DNA of 13,572 bases from CAZHDI01 sp964531285 (GTDB taxonomy: Bacteria; Pseudomonadota; Alphaproteobacteria; JAJFIK01), in the NCBI GenBank assembly GCA_964531285.1, contig CAZHDI010000093.1, forward strand, positions 1 to 13,572, written 5' to 3'. The position numbers and the translations under genes are program-made. Below the pieces are notes generated by a model. The model had not been told where the DNA came from. It worked only from the letters and a program-made list of their open reading frames with translations, and searched no databases. Below, in pieces: positions 1 through 7,140 of this stretch. Numbering within the stretch: the stretch's first letter is position 1; the number at the start of each line of letters is the position of its first letter.

Positions 1-30
1 CCACCTAGCTGCACACCACCTAGCTGCACA
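1..30. repeat. 15-bp tandem repeat at window edge, two copies
   Basis: CCACCTAGCTGCACA occurs twice head to tail, followed by the first three bases of a third copy (31-33). The array may continue to the left outside the window. The period of 15 is a multiple of three, and two forward frames are open to the left edge (one would read PPSCT repeated), so it could be the 3' end of a coding repeat. It could equally be an intergenic tandem repeat. I cannot tell which. Confidence 0.6.
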
Positions 31-571
31 CCAAACGACCTCGCTGGCCTCTCAGGGCCGGTGATGCCTCATTTCCAAAAGGCTCTAGGCCCGCATCCAT
101 GGGCACGCCGTCGCTCACCCCGCAGCCGAGTGTCGCAAAGCGGACCTCGGTGACCGTCCGGTGGCGGCATCGGCCCTGTGGCACAGAGCCCTCTCTAATC
201 CGTCCCGTTCAAGAGTGATCCGCATACGGCATATCCAACACCCGGTTGCCGGGCAAGGGACGGACGTCGCGCATTGATCACGGGCAAGCCATGAACGCGG
301 TGTCATTTTATACCGCATTTGGATCAATTGCTTACAGATCGTTCATGATTCTTGCGTAACCGTTCTCACAAAATGGGCAAGTTGCCAGTGACTTAGCTTG
401 CCTGCGGATGACGAGGCCGTAATCATCCGCGCAAAGATGGCGCCGGGCGACGGAAAGGCGAAGGCGGCCGCGTTCAAAGTCACGTGCCAATCCGGGCTGT
501 AAGCCTAGGTCATGAAACTGCGCCGTGGCGGGCCCACTGCCGGCTGCAAGCGCAAGGAGGGAATGCGAGCA
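31..571. other. Gene-poor region upstream of the RTX gene
   Basis: I find no convincing gene here. The short minus-strand reading frames in this stretch have no good ribosome binding site and an unnatural composition rich in Arg, Ser and Cys. Visible structure: an AT-richer patch at about 304-360, where a promoter for the RTX gene could lie although no hexamer pair is convincing; a perfect 8-bp inverted repeat GCGGATGA/TCATCCGC (404-411 and 423-430, 11-nt loop); a 6-bp inverted repeat GGCAAG/CTTGCC (376-381 and 397-402); and an imperfect 19-bp palindrome at 172-190. A GANTC site (CcrM-type methylation target) is at 347-351. None is strong enough to assign a function. Confidence 0.5.
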
Positions 572-3526
572 ATGACGGTCTTCAATACGCTGGGACAGCT
601 TCTTTTCGGCACATCGTCGGCGGATCAAATTTCTGGGGGCGCCGGACCCGATACAATCAATGGCGGTTATGGCGACGATATTTTGCGCGGCGAGGGCGGC
701 AATGATGTCCTAGACGGCGAACGCGGGTCGGATCTGTTATTCGGCGGAGACGGCAACGATCTGCTGATTGCCGGATCGGATGCCGGCGAACCGCAGGTCG
801 GCCAGACCTTCGACCCGACCCAAGGGCGCAACGGGGAGGTTGACCCGGTCAGCCGGACGGTGTTTCCCGGACACCCGTTTGTCGCGGACGATGTTCTGGT
901 CGGCGGTGCGGGTGCGGACATTTTCCTGATCAAGCCGCAGATCAACGCCAAACCGGATATTCTCGCCAAGCATACCCGTGCTGACGGCACCATCAACTGG
1001 GCCGGGGTCGCGGGGGAGAACAACAATGTGCACGACCATTGGGTCGATGCGTTCGGTACGGATATTATTGCCGATTTCAGCCGCGCGGAAGGCGATCAGA
1101 TCTTCCTTTACGGCCACACGGTGGAGGCGCGCACGTTCGCCTATGAGGATCTCGACGCGGACGGCGATCTGGAAACCATCATTGCGGTGTATTCGAACCA
1201 ACCGATCGAAGGCGGGGCCCATGACGATGATGTCCTCGGTCACATCATTGTCTATGGCGATACGGTGACCATCGACGATCTGGCGATCAAAGCCACCGAA
1301 ACTTACGGCGTGATCGATACGATTGACGAGATCCTGGAAGCGGTGGACCCCGATGGGGTGACCGATCCGGATCCGCAATCGAGCGAGAGTGACAATCCGT
1401 ATCTGGACATGGTGGCGTTCGGGGAGCCAGATGAGGCGGTCCCCTTTGTCGAGCAGCGTTTGACGGTCGCGAAGGTCAAGGGCACCGATGACGTGATCAC
1501 CGGGACGCAGGCCGGTGAGATTCTGCTGGGCGATCCGGTGGAGCCGACCGCCGCCGATCTGGCGGCGCCCCTGTCGTTCTGGTCGTTCGATGCGTTGGAG
1601 GACGGACAATACAAAGATGCGCGGGGGCTCTCCAACGCCGCGTATTATGTCGCGGCGAATGGCGAGGCGTTCCTTCAGACCGAGGACATCGCGACGATGC
1701 CCGGGCCGGATGGCCAACCGGCGGCGCTGTTTGGTGTCACGGCGCGCAACTTCGCCTATGTGCACCATGATGACGCCTACCAGGTTCTGAACGGCACCGT
1801 CGCGCTGTGGTTCAACCCGGTCAATATCAACCGTTCCCAGACAATCCTGTCCAAGGAGGGTGCCGGACCCGGCGGCGGCGGGGATTTCCACATCAGCTTC
1901 GATGCCGACGGGCGTCTGTTCATCGGCCTGGCCGAAGGCGAGAGCCGGCGCGATGCCGGGTTCGACCATCAATGGCAAACCGCCGATCCGGTGATCCAGG
2001 AAGGCGTTTGGCAGCATGTGGCGGTGTCGTTTACCGCCAATGGCGTGACGGTCTATCTCGACGGCGCGGCGCTGCCGGACAGTGCCTTTCAGAAAGTGGG
2101 CGGTGCGAACGATCAAAGCCTGAGCGCATTCCAGAGTGCCTATCTGATTGGCAATGAGAACCCGCTTGTGCTCGGGGCCAATACGATTTTATCGGACGAT
2201 CACCACACGCCAGACGGGCTCGGTGTCGATGAAAGCAGCGTCCTGTTTTTCAGCGGAGCGATCACGGATGTCGGCCTGTGGGGCGGCGACACGCCGGCCG
2301 ATGCGCTGAGTGCCGATCAAGTGGCCGCTCTTTATACGGACGGGCCGGGCGATCTGTCGAGCGCACCGCAGGTCCGGCCCAACCCGGTACCTGTGAGCGA
2401 TGACACGATCCATGGCGCGGGCGGCGAGGACATCATCGACGGCGGGGCCGGTAACGACGATCTCAACGGCGGCGACGATGCGGATATTGTGCTGGGCGGC
2501 TATGGGGATGACGTGGTGGACGGCGGGGCCGGCAACGATATTGTCGCGGGCGGTGCCGGTGCGGACATCGTCATGGGCGGGACGGGGAACGATATCGTGC
2601 TCAGCCGGTCCGACGGGCGCGAGCCGCCGATCGCCCAGGATTTCGACCGGAGCGATGATCCGGATTTCGAGATCGATTTCGGCGCCCGTATGGTTTATCC
2701 GTCCCAGGCCGAGATCCCTGCGGACGATCACCTCTATGGGGGAACCGGAGCGGATATTTTCCGCTTCGAGTTCCTGATCAACGCCAAGCTCGACATCATC
2801 AACCGGCATGTGAATGACGACCGCACCATCGATTGGATGGGCGTCGCGGGCGAGAACCGCGATGTGCACGACCATTGGGTGGACCGGATCGGCGACGAGA
2901 CGATCCATGATTTCAGCCGGGACGAGGGAGACTTCATCGATATCGTCGGTCACACCGTGCGGGTGTATGACTTTGAGTTCATCGACACGGACGGCAACAA
3001 TACGCTGGATACGGTGCTTTACCTGCATTCCAACCAGGGCCGGGGCGGCGGTGCCCATCACCTCGACGAGGTCGGCACCATTACCGTGCTGGATACGATC
3101 TTGCGGCGGACCGATGTGAGTGTCGATCCGGGACCGGCTTTCGGCATTGTGGACACGATCGATGAATACCGCGAGGCGGTCACGCCGCTGGTGCTGCCGG
3201 GCGAGCCGATTCCCGATAGTGTCGATGCGGAGGGTGTCGCGACATTTGCCGGTACGGTGGATGCCGATACCTTCATCTTCGACCGCAGCGGCCCCTATAC
3301 GGGCGGTGTGATCGAGGGTTTCGACGCCGCGGGCGGGGATATCCTGGCTATTCTCGGCGTGCCGGACGGGGCCGATCTCGATACAACCGATGACGGCGTG
3401 ATCGATGACGCGGATGCCTATGCCGAGGCGACGCCGGAGGGGCTGTTGTTGACCGATGGCAAAGGGCCGTCGCTTCTGCTTGCCGGAATGACCAGCCTGG
3501 ATGCGGAGGACGTGTTCTTCTTCTGA
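572..3526 (+). CDS. Secreted RTX calcium-binding protein with LamG-type domain and duplicated module
   Basis: A 984-residue acidic protein, probably exported by a type I secretion system. Seen in the sequence: an RTX nonapeptide block (GGxGxDxhx type) at residues 22-68; a module at 124-258 with GVAGEN and VHDHWVD; a partial RTX stretch at 301-320; a concanavalin A/LamG-like jelly roll at about 334-590 (ALWFNP, WQHVAVSF, VTVYLDG); a second RTX block at 616-675; and a second copy of the module at 736-870. The C-terminus ends in DAEDVFFF, an acidic-then-hydrophobic end typical of RTX secretion signals, and there is no Sec signal peptide. I chose the ATG at 572 because AAGGAGG (554-560) precedes it by 11 nt. 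An in-frame ATG at 512 would add 20 basic residues that do not look like the mature protein. No ABC exporter, membrane-fusion or protease gene lies nearby. LamG domains often bind glycans or proteins, so adhesion or a surface role is inference. An enzymatic role for the module cannot be excluded. Confidence 0.9.
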   Translation: MTVFNTLGQLLFGTSSADQISGGAGPDTINGGYGDDILRGEGGNDVLDGERGSDLLFGGDGNDLLIAGSDAGEPQVGQTFDPTQGRNGEVDPVSRTVFPGHPFVADDVLVGGAGADIFLIKPQINAKPDILAKHTRADGTINWAGVAGENNNVHDHWVDAFGTDIIADFSRAEGDQIFLYGHTVEARTFAYEDLDADGDLETIIAVYSNQPIEGGAHDDDVLGHIIVYGDTVTIDDLAIKATETYGVIDTIDEILEAVDPDGVTDPDPQSSESDNPYLDMVAFGEPDEAVPFVEQRLTVAKVKGTDDVITGTQAGEILLGDPVEPTAADLAAPLSFWSFDALEDGQYKDARGLSNAAYYVAANGEAFLQTEDIATMPGPDGQPAALFGVTARNFAYVHHDDAYQVLNGTVALWFNPVNINRSQTILSKEGAGPGGGGDFHISFDADGRLFIGLAEGESRRDAGFDHQWQTADPVIQEGVWQHVAVSFTANGVTVYLDGAALPDSAFQKVGGANDQSLSAFQSAYLIGNENPLVLGANTILSDDHHTPDGLGVDESSVLFFSGAITDVGLWGGDTPADALSADQVAALYTDGPGDLSSAPQVRPNPVPVSDDTIHGAGGEDIIDGGAGNDDLNGGDDADIVLGGYGDDVVDGGAGNDIVAGGAGADIVMGGTGNDIVLSRSDGREPPIAQDFDRSDDPDFEIDFGARMVYPSQAEIPADDHLYGGTGADIFRFEFLINAKLDIINRHVNDDRTIDWMGVAGENRDVHDHWVDRIGDETIHDFSRDEGDFIDIVGHTVRVYDFEFIDTDGNNTLDTVLYLHSNQGRGGGAHHLDEVGTITVLDTILRRTDVSVDPGPAFGIVDTIDEYREAVTPLVLPGEPIPDSVDAEGVATFAGTVDADTFIFDRSGPYTGGVIEGFDAAGGDILAILGVPDGADLDTTDDGVIDDADAYAEATPEGLLLTDGKGPSLLLAGMTSLDAEDVFFF
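941..1345 (+). repeat. Internal module, copy 1 of 2 in the RTX protein
   Basis: This encodes residues 124-258 of the RTX protein. It aligns without any gap to residues 736-870 (constant offset of 612). Shared blocks include INAKxDI, GVAGEN, VHDHWVD, DFSRxEGD, GHTV, SNQ, GGAH and the closing DTIDE..EAV. A 19-bp stretch (1026-1044) is identical to 2862-2880. I do not recognise the domain. Confidence 0.85.
2777..3181 (+). repeat. Internal module, copy 2 of 2 in the RTX protein
   Basis: This encodes residues 736-870, the second copy of the unidentified module. Each copy is preceded by RTX nonapeptides and a GGxGADIF motif, so the duplicated unit is probably the RTX block plus this module (roughly 250 residues). 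The copies keep five histidines at the same positions but have diverged elsewhere, so the duplication is old. Confidence 0.85.
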
Positions 3527-3544
3527 CGCGCTCATTCCGGAACG

Positions 3545-3577
3545 AAAAAGGGCGGCGGATCTGCGGATCCGTCGCCC
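3545..3577 (-). terminator. Intrinsic terminator between convergent genes
   Basis: A 12-bp stem (3550-3561 with 3566-3577, one G-U pair) closes a TGCG tetraloop. On the minus strand it is followed at once by five T (AAAAA at 3545-3549), so it best serves the minus-strand gene that ends at 3599. It also lies 24 bp past the RTX stop codon and could end that transcript on the plus strand, though no good T tract follows on that side. Confidence 0.8.
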
Positions 3578-3598
3578 TGTGTCATTCAGGCAATCCAG

Positions 3599-4015
3599 TC
3601 AGTGCGCGACCGCGATACCGTCGATGGCATCGGTGATCCCGATGCTGATGACCGCCCCGAAGGGATGCGCCTGGAGGTGATCGTCGAGGAGTTCGGCACG
3701 CTTGAAGGCATTGGGCGTGGAGCGGCCCATCCAGATCTTGATCTCGCGGGCGCCGCGATAGACGAGATCGTCAATCAGGCCCGCGAGTTCCTGACGCACC
3801 GCCGGGGTCGGCACGATTTCATCATCGTCTTCATACACCGCGTCGCACGGAGCCCAGAGTACGCGCAAGGCGCCAAGACCGGGCCGATGCGCGGAACGGA
3901 ACCGCGGGCGATGGCGCGCGCTCGTGCGGCGCGCTGAGGGATAGTCCGGCAACGCGACCGGCCCGGCGGGGCACCCGTCTGCGTCGATGGGGTGGGCGGC
4001 AGGATCCAGGAGCAT
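3599..4015 (-). CDS. Conserved-looking hypothetical protein, 138 aa
   Basis: I do not recognise the family. Residues 1-50 are basic and proline-rich (ARRTSARHRPRFRSAHRP). Residues 60-138 look like a compact alpha/beta domain, with an acidic patch (YEDDDE, 61-66), a helix-like PAVRQELAGLIDDLVYRG, a strand-like EIKIWMG, then a second helix and a hydrophobic AVISIGI strand. Start support: GAGG sits 8 nt before the ATG at 4015. Codon use has the G/C-rich third positions of its neighbours, and a terminator follows on the same strand. It converges on the RTX gene and diverges from the VanZ gene. There is no signal peptide or membrane helix, so it is probably cytoplasmic. The opposite strand is also open over much of this stretch but lacks a comparable start signal. 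Confidence 0.6.
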   Translation of the reverse strand: MLLDPAAHPIDADGCPAGPVALPDYPSARRTSARHRPRFRSAHRPGLGALRVLWAPCDAVYEDDDEIVPTPAVRQELAGLIDDLVYRGAREIKIWMGRSTPNAFKRAELLDDHLQAHPFGAVISIGITDAIDGIAVAH

Positions 4016-4288
4016 GATCAGTACCTCGCGAAACTCGGCGTGAACGGCCCACAGCCAGTGTTCTTAGGGTGAAGGACACCGGTCCAAGATGGTGATTTTG
4101 AGATGCAAAATGGCCGACGTGCCACAATTGCGTGAGCCCTTCGTAATGCTGCGCCATGGTAATGGGCACGGGACGCATTGGTTCCGTGGCGCTTTTCCAC
4201 GGCCGCCGGTTTTTCTTTGACCCGGGGCCGGGGCTGGCGCACACCTGAACCGCCGGGCGGTGGGACCCCGGATTGCGGGGAGCGGATC

Positions 4289-5443
4289 ATGCGGCGGCTG
4301 ATGTTCAAGGCGGCATTCGTGGCGGTCGGTGCAGCGATTGCGCTGGCTTCCCTCAACCCCGAAGGCGGGGTCGGCTCGCTCGACAAGCTGTTTCATTTCT
4401 CCGCCTATGCGCTCTGGGCGTTTGTCGCAGGCCATGCCAGCCGCCATGCGGGCGTGCGCGGCGCGCTCATCGCCGTTATTCTGGTCATCGGCGTCATGGT
4501 CGAGGTGGTGCAACCGCTCTATGGGCGGGAAGGCAGCGTCTATGACGCCCTGGCCAATACGCTTGGCGTGATCGCCGGCATGCTGGCCGCCGGGGTGTCC
4601 CGGGCCCGCCGCTGGCCTGAAGCGCCGGGGGTTGTTCTGACCGCTATCGCGGGGGCCTTGGGCGCGGCCGTGACGGCCTACACGGTCGTGCCGCTGGTCA
4701 CCCTGCCCATGCTGGCCACCTGGGATTGCAGTCAGTCGGTGCTGACGGGCGACGAGATCGGCGGAGGCCGCGCCTGGCGGGGTGAGGTGGTGTGCGCGCG
4801 GTTGACCGCGGGCGATGCGAGCCTGCGTCCCAGCGGATCGGCGGTGCCGGTGTGCGGGCAGGCCGGCCGGCCGGCCGGTGCGGCCGCGATGATCGAATTG
4901 GGCAGCCGGTCGGCAAACGGCACCCCAACCCGCGCCGACCGGTGGCAGAATGACGAGACGGCCGCGTTCTGTGCCGCTGCGCAGACGGCACAGGCTCTGG
5001 TCTTGGAAGCCTGGGTGCGGTCCGACGCCGGGGCGCAATACGGGCCGGCGCGCATCGTGACCTTCTCGGACTCTGCCTTCGCCCGAAACATCACTTTGGG
5101 TCAGGAAGGCAGCGCGTTCGATCTGCGCCTGCGCTCGCGCGCGACGGGGCGGAACGGGGAGTTGCTGCCGGTCATGTCCCGCGCCGGGAGCGTGGTGCCG
5201 GGAACGGTTCAGCATGTGGTGGCCGATTATCGCGACGGGGCCGTCAGTCTGCTGATCGATGGGACGCGCCAGGCAGGGCCGGTGGCGCTCTGGTACAGCC
5301 CGCGCGTCCTCTTTGACCGGGCCAGCCGGTTCGGGGTTCTGATCGGCGGGGCGGGAATTACCGGCATCCTGCTGTTCGCCGGGGTGGCGGCATGGCTGGG
5401 GCGGCGGTCTCAGCCGGTGCGCTCGTCCAAGATGTCCGCATAA
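4289..5443 (+). CDS. VanZ-family membrane protein with extracytoplasmic LamG-type domain
   Basis: A 384-residue inner-membrane protein. The N-terminal part carries the VanZ family pattern: D32-K33-x-x-H36 in the LDKLFHFSAY segment, then E72..Q75 and D86..AN90..G93 (VEVVQPLYGREGSVYDALAN). Predicted helices lie near 8-23, 39-50, 57-73, 88-103 and 113-138. Residues about 145-345 form a soluble, Cys-containing domain with LamG-like strands (LVLEAWVRS, VQHVVADYRDGAVSLLIDG), and a last helix (349-370) ends the protein. The soluble domain thus sits between helices 5 and 6, most likely on the outer face. VanZ itself gives low-level teicoplanin resistance in Gram-positives, but the role of most family members is unknown. 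The start at 4289 is preferred because GGGGAG lies 6 nt upstream; an in-frame ATG at 4178 would add an unlikely 37-residue leader. A hairpin (4184-4202) followed 7 nt later by TTTTTCTTT lies upstream. The 3' end overlaps the convergent matB by 34 bp. Confidence 0.88.
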   Translation: MRRLMFKAAFVAVGAAIALASLNPEGGVGSLDKLFHFSAYALWAFVAGHASRHAGVRGALIAVILVIGVMVEVVQPLYGREGSVYDALANTLGVIAGMLAAGVSRARRWPEAPGVVLTAIAGALGAAVTAYTVVPLVTLPMLATWDCSQSVLTGDEIGGGRAWRGEVVCARLTAGDASLRPSGSAVPVCGQAGRPAGAAAMIELGSRSANGTPTRADRWQNDETAAFCAAAQTAQALVLEAWVRSDAGAQYGPARIVTFSDSAFARNITLGQEGSAFDLRLRSRATGRNGELLPVMSRAGSVVPGTVQHVVADYRDGAVSLLIDGTRQAGPVALWYSPRVLFDRASRFGVLIGGAGITGILLFAGVAAWLGRRSQPVRSSKMSA

Positions 5444-6822
5444 GTCTCGCGGAGCTGGGCCTTTTGCACCTTGCCCATGGCGTTGCGGGGCAGGGCCTCC
5501 ACGAACACGATCCGCTTGGGCACTTTGAAGCCGGCGAGTTGCTCCCGGGCCGCGGCCAGAATCGCGGCCTCGTCGCCGGTTCCGTCGATCACGGCGACCA
5601 CCGCCTCGCCGAAATCGCGATGGGGCACGCCGATGACCGCGCTCTCGGTAACGCCCTCCACGCCGTCGAGCACCAGTTCGATCTCCTTGGGGTAGACATT
5701 GTAGCCGCCCGATATGATCAGATCCTTCTGGCGCCCGACGATGGACACCCGGCCCTCCGCATCCTGAAGACCCAGATCGCCGGTGATGAAATAGCCGTCA
5801 GCGGTAAAGTCCTCGGCGGTTTTTTCGGGCATGCGCCAATAGCCTGCAAAGACGCTCGGTCCCTTGATCTCGATCACGCCGGGCTGGGGCTCGGGCACGC
5901 GCAGGCTCACCTGGGGCAGCGGAAAACCGACCGTGCCCGGAAGACGGTCCCCGTCGAGCGGATTGCTGGTGATGATGATCGCCTCGGACATGCCGTAGCG
6001 CTCCAGGATCCGGTGGCCGGTGCGCGTCTCGAAATCCGCGAAGGTGGTTTCGAGGAGCGGGGCCGAGCCGCTGATGAACAGGCGCATGGATTTCGCGCGC
6101 TCAGCCGTGAAGCGCGGATCATCGAGCAGGCGCGTGTAGAAGGTCGGAACCCCCATCATGACCGTGGCGCGGTCCATGGCATCGATTACGGCGCCGGTCT
6201 CGAAGCGGTCCAGCCAGATCGTGGGACCGCCGCTCAGCAGGATGCAATGCAGCGCGATGAACAGGCCGTGCACATGAAAGATGGGCAAGGCGTGCAGCAG
6301 CACATCCTCGCGGGTGAAGCCCCAGGCCTCGTGGAGGGCCAGGGCATTGGCCGCCAGATTGCCGTGCGACAGCATCGCCCCCTTGGACCGGCCCGTCGTC
6401 CCGCTGGTGTAGATCAGCGCGGCCAGATCGTCCGCCTGCGCCGGATGGATGGGCGCCCAGGGATCGCACGTGCGCGCCTGCGCCATGGCCGTCACGGTAT
6501 CGGTCAGGAAGACCGCCGGTTCGGCATCATCCAGGAAATACCCGATCTCACTGTCCGTATACGCCGTGTTGAGCGGCATATAGACCGCACCGAGCCGCAG
6601 GCAGGCCAGATAGACCAGAACCGTCTCGACGGATTTGGGCGCCTGCACCGCAACGCGGTCGCCGGTGGTCACGCCGCGTGCCTTCAGCAGGGCGGCCATC
6701 CGGGCCGACCCTTCGCGCACGGCGCCATAGGTCACCGGCGGCGCGCCCGGCGAACAGAAGCACGGCGCATCGGGATCCTCGGGCCAGTGTTTGGCCAGAA
6801 TGGCGTACAGATTGGCGCTCAC
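5410..6822 (-). CDS. matB: Malonyl-CoA/methylmalonyl-CoA synthetase (MatB type)
   Basis: An ANL-superfamily acyl-CoA synthetase of 470 residues that probably activates malonate (or methylmalonate) with ATP and CoA in the cytoplasm, supplying malonyl-CoA. Motifs seen: the P-loop YTSGTTGRSKG (138-148), LPIFHVHGLF (179-188), the A5 motif ERYGMSE (274-280), TSNPLDGDR (285-293), TGD (347-349), the hinge around R364-QKD, and the catalytic lysine K451 in PRNAMGK. The HVHGLF and TSNPxDGDR segments resemble characterised MatB proteins rather than general fatty acyl ligases, and the length is slightly below the usual ~500. The start is most likely the GTG at 6822, with AGGAGG 4 nt upstream (6827-6832). 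The in-frame ATG at 6846 would place that AGGAGG inside the gene. No malonyl-CoA decarboxylase (matA) or malonate transporter is in the window. The substrate call is by motif similarity; another short dicarboxylate is possible. Confidence 0.85.
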   Translation of the reverse strand: MSANLYAILAKHWPEDPDAPCFCSPGAPPVTYGAVREGSARMAALLKARGVTTGDRVAVQAPKSVETVLVYLACLRLGAVYMPLNTAYTDSEIGYFLDDAEPAVFLTDTVTAMAQARTCDPWAPIHPAQADDLAALIYTSGTTGRSKGAMLSHGNLAANALALHEAWGFTREDVLLHALPIFHVHGLFIALHCILLSGGPTIWLDRFETGAVIDAMDRATVMMGVPTFYTRLLDDPRFTAERAKSMRLFISGSAPLLETTFADFETRTGHRILERYGMSEAIIITSNPLDGDRLPGTVGFPLPQVSLRVPEPQPGVIEIKGPSVFAGYWRMPEKTAEDFTADGYFITGDLGLQDAEGRVSIVGRQKDLIISGGYNVYPKEIELVLDGVEGVTESAVIGVPHRDFGEAVVAVIDGTGDEAAILAAAREQLAGFKVPKRIVFVEALPRNAMGKVQKAQLRETYADILDERTG

Positions 6823-6826
6823 AACG

Positions 6827-6832
6827 CCTCCT
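6827..6832 (-). promoter_or_regulatory. Strong ribosome binding site deciding a GTG start for matB
   Basis: AGGAGG on the minus strand lies 4 nt before GTG (6822-6820). It could base-pair over 7 nt (CGCCTCC with GGAGGCG) with a segment at 6884-6890 just after the upstream terminator, so it may be masked in the leader RNA. Confidence 0.65.
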
Positions 6833-6892
6833 GATCTCGGCAGCAAAAGCCCAGGGTATCAGGCGCACCGGTCCGATGACGGCGGAGGCGGC

Positions 6893-6929
6893 AAAAAAAA
6901 TGGGCCGCCCGATACGCAGGCGGCCCATT
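6893..6929 (-). terminator. Strong intrinsic terminator upstream of matB
   Basis: An 11-bp perfect stem (6899-6909 with 6919-6929) with a 9-nt loop. On the minus strand it runs straight into eight T (AAAAAAAA at 6893-6900). It lies about 70 bp upstream of the matB start and reads in the same direction. The nearest upstream minus-strand protein gene ends 460 bp away and has its own hairpin, so this terminator must end either a small RNA or the matB leader itself. Confidence 0.85.
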
Positions 6930-7140
6930 CGGGAACGATTACGCTTCTGTGGGAGGGGGAAAGCGCAATCGCACCAATCAGGTGCATCGACGTCTGACGA
7001 GACCGGCGGTCCGGCGCCCGGCATGACACCGGTTTCGCGGTCCGGCTTGTACCGTCATGCGTGCTCTCGGACGGGACCCCGCAAACGCGGAACGGGGGGA
7101 TGGACCGTCGCCGTACTCGTCATTGCTATTAGCAACTGTT
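6893..7140 (-). ncRNA. Putative structured small RNA or matB leader
   Basis: This stretch of about 245 nt has no plausible reading frame but contains several hairpins on the minus strand: CCGC-GTTT-GCGG (7079-7090); a larger one closed by GCATGAC/GTCATGC (7021-7027 with 7054-7060) with pairing CCGG segments inside; GCACC-TGATT-GGTGC (6971-6985); and the terminator at 6893-6929. A TTGACA element lies at 7168-7173 and a palindrome set at 7123-7144. The end points are inferred from promoter spacing and the T tract. I see no signature of SRP RNA, tmRNA, RNase P or a riboswitch class I know. Confidence 0.4.

Noticed and set aside
115..327. Minus-strand open frame of 70 codons in the left intergenic region
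   Set aside because: No ribosome site, an unusual Cys/Arg-rich composition and no domain.
737..2116. Long minus-strand open frame opposite the first half of the RTX gene (about 459 codons)
   Set aside because: It is the mirror of a GC-rich gene with biased third positions. The translation is Arg/His/Ile-rich without domains, and the plus strand carries unmistakable RTX and LamG motifs.
2189..3535. Long minus-strand open frame opposite the second half of the RTX gene (about 448 codons)
   Set aside because: The same mirror effect; it even runs past the RTX stop codon and has no recognisable domain.
3602..3937. Plus-strand open frame of 111 codons opposite the small hypothetical gene
   Set aside because: It looks plausible in composition, but it has no good ribosome site and the nearby terminator T tract favours the minus strand. 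I keep the minus-strand call at moderate confidence.
4184..4218. Hairpin CCGTGG/CCACGG followed by TTTTTCTTT upstream of the VanZ gene, resembling an attenuator
   Set aside because: Seven bases separate the stem from the T run and the stem is only 6 bp, so it is a poor intrinsic terminator, and no plus-strand gene lies immediately upstream.
4064..5215. Minus-strand open frame opposite the VanZ-LamG gene
   Set aside because: Its composition is rich in Arg, Gly, Pro and His with no domain, while the plus strand has VanZ motifs and membrane helices.
5392..6834. Plus-strand open frame of about 480 codons opposite matB
   Set aside because: The minus strand has complete acyl-CoA synthetase motifs; the plus translation is His/Gln/Arg-rich with no family features.
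6893..7140. SRP RNA, tmRNA or 6S RNA as identity of the structured region
   Set aside because: The conserved SRP apical motif, a tmRNA tag frame or tRNA-like ends, and the 6S bubble pattern are not visible.
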